Source: Chloroflexota bacterium (GTDB lineage: Bacteria; Chloroflexota; Anaerolineae; J102). From it: a stretch of 36,231 nt of DNA. This document shows positions 25,709 through 33,584 of this stretch, in pieces. Positions within the stretch are counted from its first letter, which is position 1. Each line of letters starts with the position of its first letter. Location: positions 1-36,231 of the forward strand of contig JAADII010000007.1 of assembly GCA_013151415.1 (NCBI GenBank), written 5' to 3'. The notes below the pieces were generated by a model. It was not told the DNA's origin and did no database searches. It worked only from the letters and a program-made list of their open reading frames with translations. Both the position numbers and the translations under genes were made by a program.

Positions 25709-26584
25709 TCAGACCCTCTCGATGATTTCTTTGCCAAAGAGTCCGTAGGGTCGGACCATGAGAATGAACACGAGCACAATGTAAGGGATAACCTGGCTAA
25801 GGCTGCCATCGCCCACATAGCCGCCGGTGTAGGCTTCGAGCAAGCCAATGATGGCCGCTCCGATGAGCGCGCCGGGAATGCTATCCAACCCACCCAGAAT
25901 GACCACCGGAAAGACCGTAAGGCCAATGGCCGATAGATTTCCGCTCACCTCGAGCGTGTTGGCCACGACCACGCCGGCGATGGCGGCTGTAATGGCTGAA
26001 ATGGACCAGGCCATGGCGAAAATGCGCTTGACGCTGATGCCCATGCTCAAGGCCGCTTGTTGATCATCGGCCACGGCCCGCATGGCGATGCCCTCGCGCG
26101 TGTAGCGAAAGAAAAGGGTGAATATCAATAAGAACACGCCCGCCACCGCGATCGCGCCCAGTTTTTCGGTGGTGACCACCGCGTTGAAAATGTAGACTTC
26201 GTTTTTGGGGAAGAACGCCGGAAACACCTTGGGCTTGGTGCCCCAAATTCCCAGCACCAGGGCGCGCAACAGGCTGGCCAGGCCAATGGTGACCATAATC
26301 ACCGAGATGATAGGTTCTCCGATGAGCGGGCGCAGCACCAATCGCTCGATGACCACGCCCATGGCCGCAGCAATGATCACCGTGAGCACCGCGCCAATAG
26401 GCCAAACCAGGCCCAAATCGCCGATGAGAAACGCGGCCACATACGCGCCCACCAACAAGAACTCCCCTTGAGCGAAGTTGATCACGTCGCTCGCTTTGTA
26501 GATGAGCACGAAACCCACGGCCACCAGAGCATAGATGGCCCCATTTGTCAGACCAGTTACGGTGAGTTGCAAGAATTGATCCAT
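25709..26584 (-). CDS. livH: Branched-chain amino-acid-type ABC importer permease LivH
   Basis: 291 residues of typical LivH length, ATG 26584 after GAGG. Conserved N-terminus TGLTNGAIYALVAVGFVLIYKASDVINFAQGEF, middle VIERLVLRPLIGEPIIS, cytoplasmic loop REGIAMRAVADDQQAALSMGI and late VILGGLDSIPGALIGAAIIGLLE. About eight membrane segments. Forms the transport channel with LivM. It is placed 42 bases after the acyl-CoA ligase gene, inside the same operon. Confidence 0.95.
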   Translation of the reverse strand: MDQFLQLTVTGLTNGAIYALVAVGFVLIYKASDVINFAQGEFLLVGAYVAAFLIGDLGLVWPIGAVLTVIIAAAMGVVIERLVLRPLIGEPIISVIMVTIGLASLLRALVLGIWGTKPKVFPAFFPKNEVYIFNAVVTTEKLGAIAVAGVFLLIFTLFFRYTREGIAMRAVADDQQAALSMGISVKRIFAMAWSISAITAAIAGVVVANTLEVSGNLSAIGLTVFPVVILGGLDSIPGALIGAAIIGLLEAYTGGYVGDGSLSQVIPYIVLVFILMVRPYGLFGKEIIERV

Positions 26585-26626
26585 AAAAGAGCCTCAAGCG
26601 ATGAAAAGAGAGATGAAACCCGGGTG

Positions 26627-28555
26627 TCAGGATGCGCTCACCTTCTCCATGCGCTGGCCGTTAAGGCTTTCGATGTGAAGGCGCGTCTGCAAAGTCGCGG
26701 TGCGACCATCCTGATAAGTGATGGTGGTGGTGACGTCGAGATAATCCTTTTCTCCATACAGCGCGGCGATGATCTCTTCATAGCGCTGCGCCACAAACCG
26801 GCGGCGCACTTTGCGAGTGCGGGTCAGCTCAGCGTCGTCCGCGTCCAGTTCCTTATGCAAAAGGAGAAAACGCCGGATGCGCGCGGCCGGAGGCAGGTCG
26901 GCATTGCTCCGCTCCACATGTTTGCGCACCAGTTCATAAACCTCTGGCTTTTGCGCCAGATCGGTGTAGGTGGTGTAGGCCAGCTGATGGTTTTCGGCCC
27001 ATTTGCCCACCGTTTCCATGTCGATATTGATCATGGCGGTCACATATGGATGTTCGCCCCCGCCGAACACCACGGCCTCTTTGATATAAGGACTAAACTT
27101 GAGCTTGTTTTCGATGAATTGCGGGCTGAACTTGGTGCCATCTTGCAGGGTCATCACATCCTTGGCGCGATCAATGACAATGAGATGGCCATCTTCGTCG
27201 AAATAGCCGGCGTCGCCTGTGTGGAGCCAACCATCCACCAGGGTGGAGGTCGTGGCTTCGGGGTTGCGATAATAGCCCCGAAACACGGCCTGGCTTTTGA
27301 TCAAGATTTCGCCATTCTCGGCAATGCGCACCTCGGTGCCCGGAATGGGAAGCCCCACAGTTTGAAATTTGACATCGCCATCTCGGTGGAGCACCGCAAT
27401 GCCGCTCACCTCGGTCTGGCCATAAATCTGCTTCAGGTTGACGCCCAACGCATGGAAGAAACGAAAGACGTCGGGACCCAAAGCCGCGCCGCCCGTGTAG
27501 GCCCGTTTGATGTGGCGCAATCCGAGTTGGTCTTTGATGTGTTGAAACATGAGCCAATCGGCCAGGAAATATTTGAGTTTCAGGCTCCGACTCGGCTCTC
27601 GCTTTTCGAAGCGAACATCGGCCATTTCATAGCCAATGGGCAAGGCCCACTCATACATCTTTTGCTTCAAGCGCGTCGCGTCCTCGATTTTCACCTGAAC
27701 GCGGCTCACCATATTCTCCCAAATACGCGGGGGCGAAAACATGACTTGCGGCCCGATTTCGCGAATGTTTTCTTGCACGGTCTCCGGCTCTTCGGGGAAG
27801 TTGAGGGTGAAACCCACCTGCAAGCCGCAGGCCATAGACATCATCTGCTCGCCGATCCAGGCCAAAGGCAAAAAGCTCACAAACTCGTCGTCGGGCGTCA
27901 TTGGGTCAACCGCCATAAGATTGGCGCCCATGCTTAGCAGATTGTCGTGCGTCAGGACGGCCAGCTTTGGGTTGCCGGTCGTGCCCGAAGTGGTGGAGAG
28001 GATGGCGATATCGTCGCGTTTGCCCTCGGCCACTCGCCGCTCAAACCAGCCCGGATGCTTCTTTTCAAAGGCCCGTCCTAGCTCCTCCACCTCGGGAAAG
28101 AACATGAGATAGGGTTCGGTGTAGTTTCGCAGCCCTTTGGGATCGTAGTAGATCACCTTTTCCACGCCATGGAGCTGAGGCCAAATCTCGATGATCTTGT
28201 CCACCTGCTCCTGATCCTCCACCACCACGAACTTGCAATCGCTGTGGGTGATAATGTAGGTGACCTCGCGCACAATGCTATCCTGATAAATGCCAATAGA
28301 TTGCCCATGCGCGGCCTGCGCCGCCAATTCGGCATAAACCCATTCGGGGCGGTTGTCGCCAATGATGGCCACCGTATCGCCCGGTTCGAAGCCCAGGCTC
28401 ACCAGCCCCAGGCAAAAATATTTGACATGCTCCAAATACTCGGCCCAGGTGACCGGCTGCCAGATGCCATATTCTTTCTCGCGCAAGGCGACCTTATTAT
28501 GGCCATACTGTTTCGCTTTTTCGACCAGTAGTTGGGGAAAGGTTTCCGCAGGCAT
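26627..28555 (-). CDS. AMP-forming long-chain acyl-CoA synthetase (liv-linked)
   Basis: 642-residue adenylate-forming enzyme, ATG 28555 after AAAGGATG. Motifs: P-loop STTSGTTGNPK (residues ~185-200), FLPLAWIGEQ, the adenine-binding YGQTEVSG, the TGDAGYFDEDGHL motif and IDRAKDVMTLQDG of the hinge, and a C-terminal RTRKVRRRF containing the expected lysine. Member of the long-chain (FadD15/AAE) branch that activates a carboxylic acid to acyl-CoA via an acyl-AMP. It starts 3 bases after livG and precedes livH, so it is part of the transport operon and likely activates the imported acid at entry (inference). Clusters of this ligase type with liv genes are known in several phyla; the substrate is usually unassigned. 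Confidence 0.93.
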   Translation of the reverse strand: MPAETFPQLLVEKAKQYGHNKVALREKEYGIWQPVTWAEYLEHVKYFCLGLVSLGFEPGDTVAIIGDNRPEWVYAELAAQAAHGQSIGIYQDSIVREVTYIITHSDCKFVVVEDQEQVDKIIEIWPQLHGVEKVIYYDPKGLRNYTEPYLMFFPEVEELGRAFEKKHPGWFERRVAEGKRDDIAILSTTSGTTGNPKLAVLTHDNLLSMGANLMAVDPMTPDDEFVSFLPLAWIGEQMMSMACGLQVGFTLNFPEEPETVQENIREIGPQVMFSPPRIWENMVSRVQVKIEDATRLKQKMYEWALPIGYEMADVRFEKREPSRSLKLKYFLADWLMFQHIKDQLGLRHIKRAYTGGAALGPDVFRFFHALGVNLKQIYGQTEVSGIAVLHRDGDVKFQTVGLPIPGTEVRIAENGEILIKSQAVFRGYYRNPEATTSTLVDGWLHTGDAGYFDEDGHLIVIDRAKDVMTLQDGTKFSPQFIENKLKFSPYIKEAVVFGGGEHPYVTAMINIDMETVGKWAENHQLAYTTYTDLAQKPEVYELVRKHVERSNADLPPAARIRRFLLLHKELDADDAELTRTRKVRRRFVAQRYEEIIAALYGEKDYLDVTTTITYQDGRTATLQTRLHIESLNGQRMEKVSAS

Positions 28556-28558
28556 GGT

Positions 28559-29404
28559 TCATCCTTTACTCAGAGCCAATTCTTCGCCCAAATAGGCCTC
28601 GATGACTTCAGGGTTTTCGCGCACTTCATCGGGGCGGCCATCGCCAATGACCTCCCCAAAATTGAGCACGACCACGCGATCGGAGATGTCCATGACCACG
28701 CCCATGTCGTGTTCGATGAGCAAGATCGTCACGCCGTGCTCTTCGTTTACATCCAGGATGAAACGGGCCATGTCCTCCTTCTCCTCTGCGTTCATCCCGG
28801 CCATGGGTTCGTCGAGCAACAGTAGCGCGGGGCGCATGGCCAGCGCGCGAGCCAGCTCCACTCGCTTTTGCAATCCATAAGAAAGCGAGCCCACCATTTG
28901 CTTGCGAATGGACTCGATCTCCAACAAGTCGATGATCTCCTCTGCATACGCGCGATATTTGATCTCCTCTTGCTGAGCCTTGCCCCAATACAATGCGCCC
29001 GAAAGCACGCCGGTTTTCATATGGACATGAAAGCCCGACATGATATTGTCGAGCACGGTCATGTGCTTAAATAATTCAATGTTTTGAAAGGAACGAGCCA
29101 CACCGATCGCCGCGATCTTGTAAGGCGCCAGCCGCGTGAGATCATAGCTCTGACCATCATTATAGAAGCGAATGCTCCCACGCTGAGGCCGATAAAGACC
29201 GCTGATGCAATTGAGTAACGACGTCTTGCCCGCGCCATTTGGCCCAATAATGGCCATAATCTCCCCCTGGCGCGTTTGGCAGCTCACACCGGCCAGAGCG
29301 GTCACTCCACCAAAACGCAAGACGACATTTTCGACCTCCAGTTGGAGATCGCCGGGATTCAAGGCGCTACCGTTGAGCTGGTATTCCATCACATGGGTGG
29401 ACAT
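28559..29404 (-). CDS. livG: Branched-chain amino-acid-type ABC importer ATPase LivG
   Basis: 281 residues from ATG 29404, set by GAAGGAG; a longer frame to 29539 is not conserved. Walker A GPNGAGKTS, LivG-typical ARSFQNIELFKHMTVLDNIM, signature LSYGLQKRVELARAL, Walker B LLLLDEPMAGMNAEE and H-loop LIEHDMGVVM. About 20 extra N-terminal residues precede the ABC core. First gene of the liv operon, with the ligase following after 3 bases. It hydrolyses ATP with LivF to drive uptake. Confidence 0.95.
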   Translation of the reverse strand: MSTHVMEYQLNGSALNPGDLQLEVENVVLRFGGVTALAGVSCQTRQGEIMAIIGPNGAGKTSLLNCISGLYRPQRGSIRFYNDGQSYDLTRLAPYKIAAIGVARSFQNIELFKHMTVLDNIMSGFHVHMKTGVLSGALYWGKAQQEEIKYRAYAEEIIDLLEIESIRKQMVGSLSYGLQKRVELARALAMRPALLLLDEPMAGMNAEEKEDMARFILDVNEEHGVTILLIEHDMGVVMDISDRVVVLNFGEVIGDGRPDEVRENPEVIEAYLGEELALSKG

Positions 29405-29415
29405 GCAAGCTCCTT

Positions 29416-29443
29416 CGTATTGCGTGTTGCGTATGACGTATGG
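29416..29443 (+). repeat. Short degenerate repeat in the livG leader (GTATTGCG type)
   Basis: Three degenerate copies of an 8-9 bp GTATTGCG-like unit (CGTATTGCG, TGTTGCG, TATGACGTATGG) lie between the ribosome site of livG and its leader. It resembles the low-complexity material at 5231-5264 and 32341-32438. No function is evident. Confidence 0.3.
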
Positions 29444-29582
29444 ATTTTGTCGTCTTCTCAACATCGACCAATAGCTTGATCGACGGCCCACTTTTGAGCT
29501 TTGCAAACCCCATGCGCTACAAGAAGCGCTTCGACACAAATTTTTTTTGCAGGATAATCAGGTCAGCCGCGCACCCAAAAGG

Positions 29583-29612
29583 GTTCGTCAGCCCGAACGG
29601 ATGAAAAGTATA
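29583..29612 (-). promoter_or_regulatory. Promoter of the liv/acyl-CoA ligase operon
   Basis: Minus strand: a perfect extended -10, TGG-TATACT (hexamer 29607-29612), with only weak -35 candidates (TTTGCG/TTGCGT) 16-18 bases upstream. A short inverted repeat GTTCG-N6-CGAAC (29583-29598) overlies the predicted start and may be an operator. The leader to ATG 29404 is ~196 bases and includes the palindrome GAAGCGCTTC (29523-29532). The 376-base gap 29405-29780 holds, from left to right, this leader, the promoter, the 10-bp repeat array and a terminator; no gene was seen in it. Confidence 0.5.
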
Positions 29613-29668
29613 CCAGGTTACGTTGGCAACGCAAAATCCGAGCGGGTGAGTTGACTCCCCTCTCGCTT

Positions 29669-29730
29669 ATCCCACACCGGTTGTGGGATAATGTGGGATA
29701 TTGTGGGAAAATGTGGGATATTGTGTGATA
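29669..29730 (+). repeat. Five tandem 10-bp repeats plus inverted half-copy upstream of liv promoter
   Basis: Five consecutive 10-mers of consensus WTGTGGGATA occupy 29681-29730 (units 1 to 5 begin TTG, ATG, TTG, ATG, TTG; unit 3 ends AAA and unit 5 reads TTGTGTGATA). Alternation of TTG and ATG starts gives a 20-bp super-period. The first copy is preceded by an inverted half, TATCCCACA (29669-29677), across a CCGG loop. The unit equals one helical turn, so all copies face the same side of the DNA, about 70-120 bases upstream of the liv promoter. Confidence 0.8.
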
Positions 29731-29736
29731 ACAAGG

Positions 29737-29765
29737 GACCTGCCGGTCATCGCGCCCGGCAGGTC
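29737..29765 (-). terminator. Probable terminator of CBS-ACT copy 2
   Basis: Stem of 10 bp, GACCTGCCGG (29737-29746) with CCGGCAGGTC (29756-29765), and a 9-base loop, 15 bases after the stop of the gene at 29781. Read leftward it is followed by CCCTTGTTATC, moderately T-rich but not a clean T-run. It separates that gene from the liv operon. Confidence 0.55.
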
Positions 29766-29780
29766 TGGACCACCAAAGAT

Positions 29781-30455
29781 TCATCCCACAGTGGGGAAAG
29801 CGCAACGGCCGCGTTCGCGCACATCCAAAACCTCGACATCCGCATCTTCCAAAGCCGCGCGCACGCTCTCGGCATCCGCGCCCTCTTCTTTCACCAGAAC
29901 GCGCTTGTGTTTGCCGTCCGGCTCGTTCAACGTTGCCATACTGATAATGGACCCCCCGTTGTCGTTGACAATATGGGCCAGCTGCGAAAGAATGCCCCGA
30001 TGACGCTCCACCCGCAACTCGAACCGCAAACCGGGAATATCTCCACCGCTCAACATGTCGACAAAGGCGCGAAAGATGTCGCTCTCCGTCACAATGCCCA
30101 CCAACCGATCCCCTTCCATTACCGGCATGGCGCCGATCTTTCTATCTCGCAAAAACCGCGCCACCTCTTCCAACGGACAATCGGGCGAGGTGACATAGAC
30201 GGGACTGGTCATGAATTCCTTGGCTTCCAGTTGGTCCAACAACGTGTTCATTTCCCACTTGCTCAAGGTCGTGGCCGGAGAAGGCAAAGCCGTCATGACG
30301 TCGTGGTCGGAAATGATGCCAACCAATTGGCCGTTTTCGCGAACCACCGGCACGCGGCGAATGTTGTGCTCTTTCATGAGATCCCGAATTTCCGGCAAGG
30401 TCGTCGTGGGACGAACAACAATGGGGTCTGTAGTCATTGCATCTTTGACGAGCAT
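29781..30455 (-). CDS. CBS-pair and ACT domain protein (AcuB-like), copy 2
   Basis: 224 residues from ATG 30455, set by CAGGAGGG (the frame extends to 30542 without conserved sequence). CBS 1 (LVKDAMTTDPIVVRP ... RRVPVVRENGQLVGIISDHDV), CBS 2 (FMTSPVYVTSPDCPLEEV ... GAMPVMEGDRLVGIVTESDI) and an ACT-like domain (LRVERHRGILSQLAHIVNDNG). It has exactly the same length and architecture as the protein at 21678-22352, with shared stretches such as MATLNEPDGKHK versus IATLNEPDGKHK. It has its own promoter and terminator and lies immediately upstream of the liv operon. Likely an adenine-nucleotide- or amino-acid-responsive regulator of transport or acyl-CoA metabolism (inference from AcuB-like relatives). 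Confidence 0.88.
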   Translation of the reverse strand: MLVKDAMTTDPIVVRPTTTLPEIRDLMKEHNIRRVPVVRENGQLVGIISDHDVMTALPSPATTLSKWEMNTLLDQLEAKEFMTSPVYVTSPDCPLEEVARFLRDRKIGAMPVMEGDRLVGIVTESDIFRAFVDMLSGGDIPGLRFELRVERHRGILSQLAHIVNDNGGSIISMATLNEPDGKHKRVLVKEEGADAESVRAALEDADVEVLDVRERGRCAFPTVG

Positions 30456-30495
30456 GGCTCCCTCCTGGCGACAGGCGAGTGTGAGAGAAATAACG

Positions 30496-30542
30496 AGAAC
30501 GCGTTCTTTGCCAAGTATAACAGCACGTTGCACGGATGACAA
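30496..30542 (-). promoter_or_regulatory. Promoter and palindromic operator of CBS-ACT copy 2
   Basis: Minus strand: -35 TTGTCA (30537-30542), spacer 17, -10 TATACT (30514-30519) with TG one base upstream, near-consensus. A perfect 12-bp palindrome AGAACGCGTTCT (30496-30507) covers the predicted start site, a classic place for a repressor operator. The leader is ~50 bases and includes CAGGAGGG. Confidence 0.6.
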
Positions 30543-30595
30543 TCTTTCATCATTTGGAAATTTGATGACATCTATTCACCAACGATAAGCCAGAC

Positions 30596-30625
30596 TTGAC
30601 GACTCGACCACTTCTTTTTTATCCT
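30596..30625 (+). promoter_or_regulatory. Possible promoter of the DinB-like gene
   Basis: TTGACG (30596-30601), spacer 18, TATCCT (30620-30625), pointing rightward about 120 bases before ATG 30749. It is divergent from the CBS-ACT promoter. Both hexamers match moderately. Confidence 0.33.
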
Positions 30626-30748
30626 CCGCCAGCATCTTACCATGGCTAAAAACGATTGCGCCGCTCGATGAGAATAAAAAACGCGCAAATTCGAACCATG
30701 AAAACCCCGCTCTCAACTCAATCCTTTCATACACCCTTGACATTATCC

Positions 30749-31327
30749 ATGAAATCCATTGATTTTGGCCCCTTGGCGCGTCGTGAAATGCGTTTGGCCG
30801 AACTGGCCAAGGCCCAGAACGTAGACCGCGAAAAATTGATCGAAGCCACCAACGAGATGATCGACCTCATGCTCCAGCTGATCCAAGACGCTGTGGACGA
30901 AGATGTGGTGTTCACGCCGGAAGATCCCGAAGCCGAGGACCCTTTTGCGGAAAATCCCGAAGATGTGCATGTGGGATGGACTTTGGGCCATATTATTGCC
31001 CATGTCACCGCATCGAGCGAGGAAACATGCGCGCAGGCCGCCGAACTGGCGCGGGGGGTTGAAGTGTGTGGTCGTAGCCGCTATGAAGTCCCCTGGCGCG
31101 AGATTCGCACCGTGGATGACGTGGTGCACCGCTTAGAAGAGAGTCGTCGCATTCGCCTGGCTTACCTGAACGCCTGGCCCGACCAACCGCATTTAGAGAG
31201 GGTTTACACGCCATATCGCAGCCCACACAATTGCATCACCCGCGTTTTGGCCGGTCTTTTTCACGATTATAGTCATCTGGAGCAGATCAAGGACGTGATG
31301 CAACAAGCGCGCGCGGCGCGGTCATAA
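30749..31327 (+). CDS. DinB-like metal-binding four-helix protein
   Basis: 192 residues from ATG 30749 (MKSIDFGPLARREMRLAELA); earlier in-frame starts back to 30656 add no conserved sequence, though no good ribosome site fixes the choice. The sequence is mostly helical, with the DinB-superfamily histidines in WTLGHIIAHVTASSEE (residues ~85-100) and LFHDYSHLEQIKDVMQQ near the C-terminus, which together would form the three-His metal site. DinB relatives include thiol-transferases (bacillithiol/mycothiol-linked) and proteins of unknown role. The specific reaction cannot be assigned. It stands alone, converging with the glycosyltransferase gene 13 bases away. Confidence 0.72.
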   Translation: MKSIDFGPLARREMRLAELAKAQNVDREKLIEATNEMIDLMLQLIQDAVDEDVVFTPEDPEAEDPFAENPEDVHVGWTLGHIIAHVTASSEETCAQAAELARGVEVCGRSRYEVPWREIRTVDDVVHRLEESRRIRLAYLNAWPDQPHLERVYTPYRSPHNCITRVLAGLFHDYSHLEQIKDVMQQARAARS

Positions 31328-31340
31328 TGCAAGGCGCGAT

Positions 31341-32330
31341 TCAGGCCGCCTCGGACCTTTCGTCTGCATCGCCCATATGCTCGAATCCCACGGCTTCATC
31401 AACAATATACAAAGGACGATGCTTCACCTCATCGTAAATGCGTCCCAAATATTCGCCAATGATGCCCAAGGAGATGAGCTGAATACCGCCCAAAAAGAGC
31501 ACCGTGACCAATGTGCTGGCCTGGCCATAAAAGGCCCGGCTGCCCGACAAACGCAGCCCAATCGTGATGAGAATGGCCACCACGCTAAGCCCAGCAATGA
31601 AGAACCCCATATAAGTGGCGAGCTGCAAAGGAAAGTAGGAAAAAGAGGTGATGCCATCTAAGGCGAAACGGATCATTTTACGCAGCGGATATTTGGTCTC
31701 GCCTGCGTAGCGCTCTTCGCGCACATACTCCACGCCCGTTTGCTTGAACCCCACCCACACCGACATGCCGCGCATAAAACGGTGATGCTCTCTCATACGA
31801 CGCAACGCGTTCACAGCCTTGCGGTCGAGCAACCTGAAATCGCCCGTATCGCGCGGGATGTTCACGCCGGTGATTTTGTCGATGAGTCGGTAAAAGAGGC
31901 TGGCCGTCCATAGTTTGAATTTGCTCTCACCTTTGCGCTCTTTGCGCACCGCGTAAACCACTTCATAGCCCTCGCGCCATTTCTTCACCAATTCGGCGAT
32001 GACGCTGGGCGGATCTTGCAAATCGGCATCAATAATGATGACCGCGTCGCCCTGAGCGTAATCCATGCCCGCGGTGATCGCGATCTGGTGGCCAAAATTG
32101 CGAGAAAAGCTCACAATGCGCACGCGCGGGTCTTGTTCATGCAATTCATGCATGATTTCCAGTGAACGATCATAGCTGCCATCATTAACCAGCACCAACT
32201 CCCAACTCTCGCCCAATGCGTCCATGGTCTCGGCGACGCGGCGATAGAGCTCTGGCAGGATGGCCTCTTCATTGTAAACTGGCGCGACAATGGAAATGGT
32301 GGGGCGGGGGGAGGGAGAAGATGAGGGCAT
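31341..32330 (-). CDS. Family 2 glycosyltransferase with C-terminal membrane helices (polyprenyl-phosphate type)
   Basis: 329 residues from ATG 32330; the open frame continues to 32468 only through the adjacent repeat array and is not coding. N-terminal GT-A domain: [52 protein letters not shown], and the DxD-bearing [11 protein letters not shown] (~residue 110), then [14 protein letters not shown] and an acceptor-site VKFKQTG-like stretch ([14 protein letters not shown]). Two membrane helices (residues ~235-265 and ~275-305) follow, as in GtrB/ArnC-type enzymes that load a sugar on undecaprenyl phosphate. The product is probably a lipid-linked sugar for surface glycan. It is downstream of queA across 170 bases of repeat-rich DNA. 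Confidence 0.9.
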   Translation of the reverse strand: MPSSSPSPRPTISIVAPVYNEEAILPELYRRVAETMDALGESWELVLVNDGSYDRSLEIMHELHEQDPRVRIVSFSRNFGHQIAITAGMDYAQGDAVIIIDADLQDPPSVIAELVKKWREGYEVVYAVRKERKGESKFKLWTASLFYRLIDKITGVNIPRDTGDFRLLDRKAVNALRRMREHHRFMRGMSVWVGFKQTGVEYVREERYAGETKYPLRKMIRFALDGITSFSYFPLQLATYMGFFIAGLSVVAILITIGLRLSGSRAFYGQASTLVTVLFLGGIQLISLGIIGEYLGRIYDEVKHRPLYIVDEAVGFEHMGDADERSEAA

Positions 32331-32340
32331 GGTTCGTCTG

Positions 32341-32438
32341 GGTATTGGGTATATTGAGATATTGGGTATTGGGGTACTGGGGTATTGAGGTATTGGGATA
32401 CTGGGGTATTGGGATATTGAGGTATTGGGGTAATTGGG
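32341..32438 (+). repeat. Tandem octamer array GTATTGGG, with inverted copies
   Basis: About twelve degenerate copies of the 8-mer GTATTGGG (variants ATATTGAG, GTACTGGG, ATACTGGG, GTATTGAG) fill the gap between the glycosyltransferase and queA genes. Inverted copies (CAGTATCCAATATCCC...) follow at 32477-32499, so the two could pair. The 15-mer at 32477-32491 recurs in inverted form at 5250-5264. Frames reading through it give Asn/Tyr/Pro/Ile-rich nonsense. Confidence 0.85.
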
Positions 32439-32500
32439 AGTTTCGCACAGGGTTTTGGTCGTCAGCATTCAATGTCCAGTATCCAATATCCCAATATCCG

Positions 32501-33574
32501 CTAGAGAATTAACATCGCATCGCCAAAGGAATAAAACCGATAACCGGTGGCAATGGCCTCGGCATAGGCTCTGTCGATGAGTTCCTTTCCCGCAAACGCG
32601 GCTACGAGCATGAGCAGGGTGGAGCGCGGCAAGTGAAAGTTGGTGAGCATCGCATCGACCGCGCGGAAAGTGTGTCCGGGCAGGATGAAAAGATCGGTTT
32701 CGCCCGTCCATGCCGCGATGGTTTGCCAACCGCACGCCGCGCCTTCAGGCGCGGGATCGCACGGAGCCAGCCCCAACGCAATTTTGGCTGCGGTTTCCAG
32801 GGCGCGCACGCAAGTGGTGCCAACGGCCACGATGCGATGGCCGCGCAATCGGGCTTCGTTGACCAACCGCGCGCTCTCTGGGCTAATGGAGACCCACTCG
32901 CGATGCATTTTGTGTTCGTGAGGGTCTTCCTCGGTTACGGGTTTGAAGGTGTCTAGGCCCACATGCAGCGTGACATACGCGAACTGCACGCCTTTTTCGC
33001 GCAGGGCCAAAAGCAGCTCCGGCGTGAAGTGCAATCCGGCCGTGGGCGCAGCAACCGAACCGGCGCGCCGGCCAAACACCGTTTGATAGCGTTCGGGATC
33101 AGGCAATGGTTCATGGATGTATGGCGGCAGGGGAACCTCGCCCAAATCATCGAGCAGGTCTTCAATAGGCGGCTCGAAGCGCACCACCCGCACCGGGCCC
33201 TCCTTCACTTGCTCAATGGTCGCCCACGCGTGCGCGGCGTTTTCTTCACCCACCAAAACGCGCTTGCCTTCGTTGAGGTTTCGGCCTCGCACCAAAACCT
33301 GCCATGCGCCATTCGCCAATCGTTTCAGCAAGAAAATTTCGGCCCGACCGCCGGTCTCCTTGCGGCCAGGCAAACGAGCATGGATAACGCGAGTGTCGTT
33401 GAGCACCAATACATCGCCTGCGCGCAAATACTCGGGCAAATCATACACGCGGCGGTGTTCGATGACGCCCGTCGCGCGATGAAGCGCCATCATCCGCGCA
33501 TGATCGCGCGGCTCGATGGGGGTTTGAGCAATGCGCTCGGGCGGTAGATGATAATCAAAATCAGCGGTCTTCAT
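32501..33574 (-). CDS. queA: S-adenosylmethionine:tRNA ribosyltransferase-isomerase QueA
   Basis: 357 residues from ATG 33574, giving the family start MKTADFDYHLPPERIAQTP; the longer frame to 33769 overlaps the preceding gene and is rejected. Catalyses transfer of the ribosyl part of SAM to preQ1 in tRNA, forming epoxyqueuosine. Conserved blocks: RDHARMMALHRATG, GDVLVLNDTRVIHARLPGRKETGG, VPLPPYIHEPLPDPERYQTVF, GSVAAPTAGLHFTPELL, VTLHVGLDTFKPV, HREWVSISPE, AVGTTCVRALE, LFILPGHTFRAVDAMLTNFHLPRSTL. It follows the amidotransferase-like gene by 10 bases, so the two are co-transcribed. No tgt or queG in the window. Confidence 0.97.
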   Translation of the reverse strand: MKTADFDYHLPPERIAQTPIEPRDHARMMALHRATGVIEHRRVYDLPEYLRAGDVLVLNDTRVIHARLPGRKETGGRAEIFLLKRLANGAWQVLVRGRNLNEGKRVLVGEENAAHAWATIEQVKEGPVRVVRFEPPIEDLLDDLGEVPLPPYIHEPLPDPERYQTVFGRRAGSVAAPTAGLHFTPELLLALREKGVQFAYVTLHVGLDTFKPVTEEDPHEHKMHREWVSISPESARLVNEARLRGHRIVAVGTTCVRALETAAKIALGLAPCDPAPEGAACGWQTIAAWTGETDLFILPGHTFRAVDAMLTNFHLPRSTLLMLVAAFAGKELIDRAYAEAIATGYRFYSFGDAMLIL

Positions 33575-33584
33575 ATCCAAATCT

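Noticed and set aside
26468-27937. Long open frame (489 codons) antisense to the acyl-CoA ligase
   Set aside because: The opposite strand encodes a protein with all adenylate-forming motifs; the antisense product is His/Gly/Arg-rich with no recognisable domain, as expected in GC-rich DNA.
29669-29730. 10-bp repeats as a CRISPR array or replication iterons
   Set aside because: Units are only 10 bp, contiguous and without spacers, and no cas or rep gene is near.
32341-32468. N-terminal extension of the glycosyltransferase through the octamer array
   Set aside because: The extension translates to a repetitive Asn/Tyr/Pro/Ile string; the family N-terminus begins after ATG 32330.
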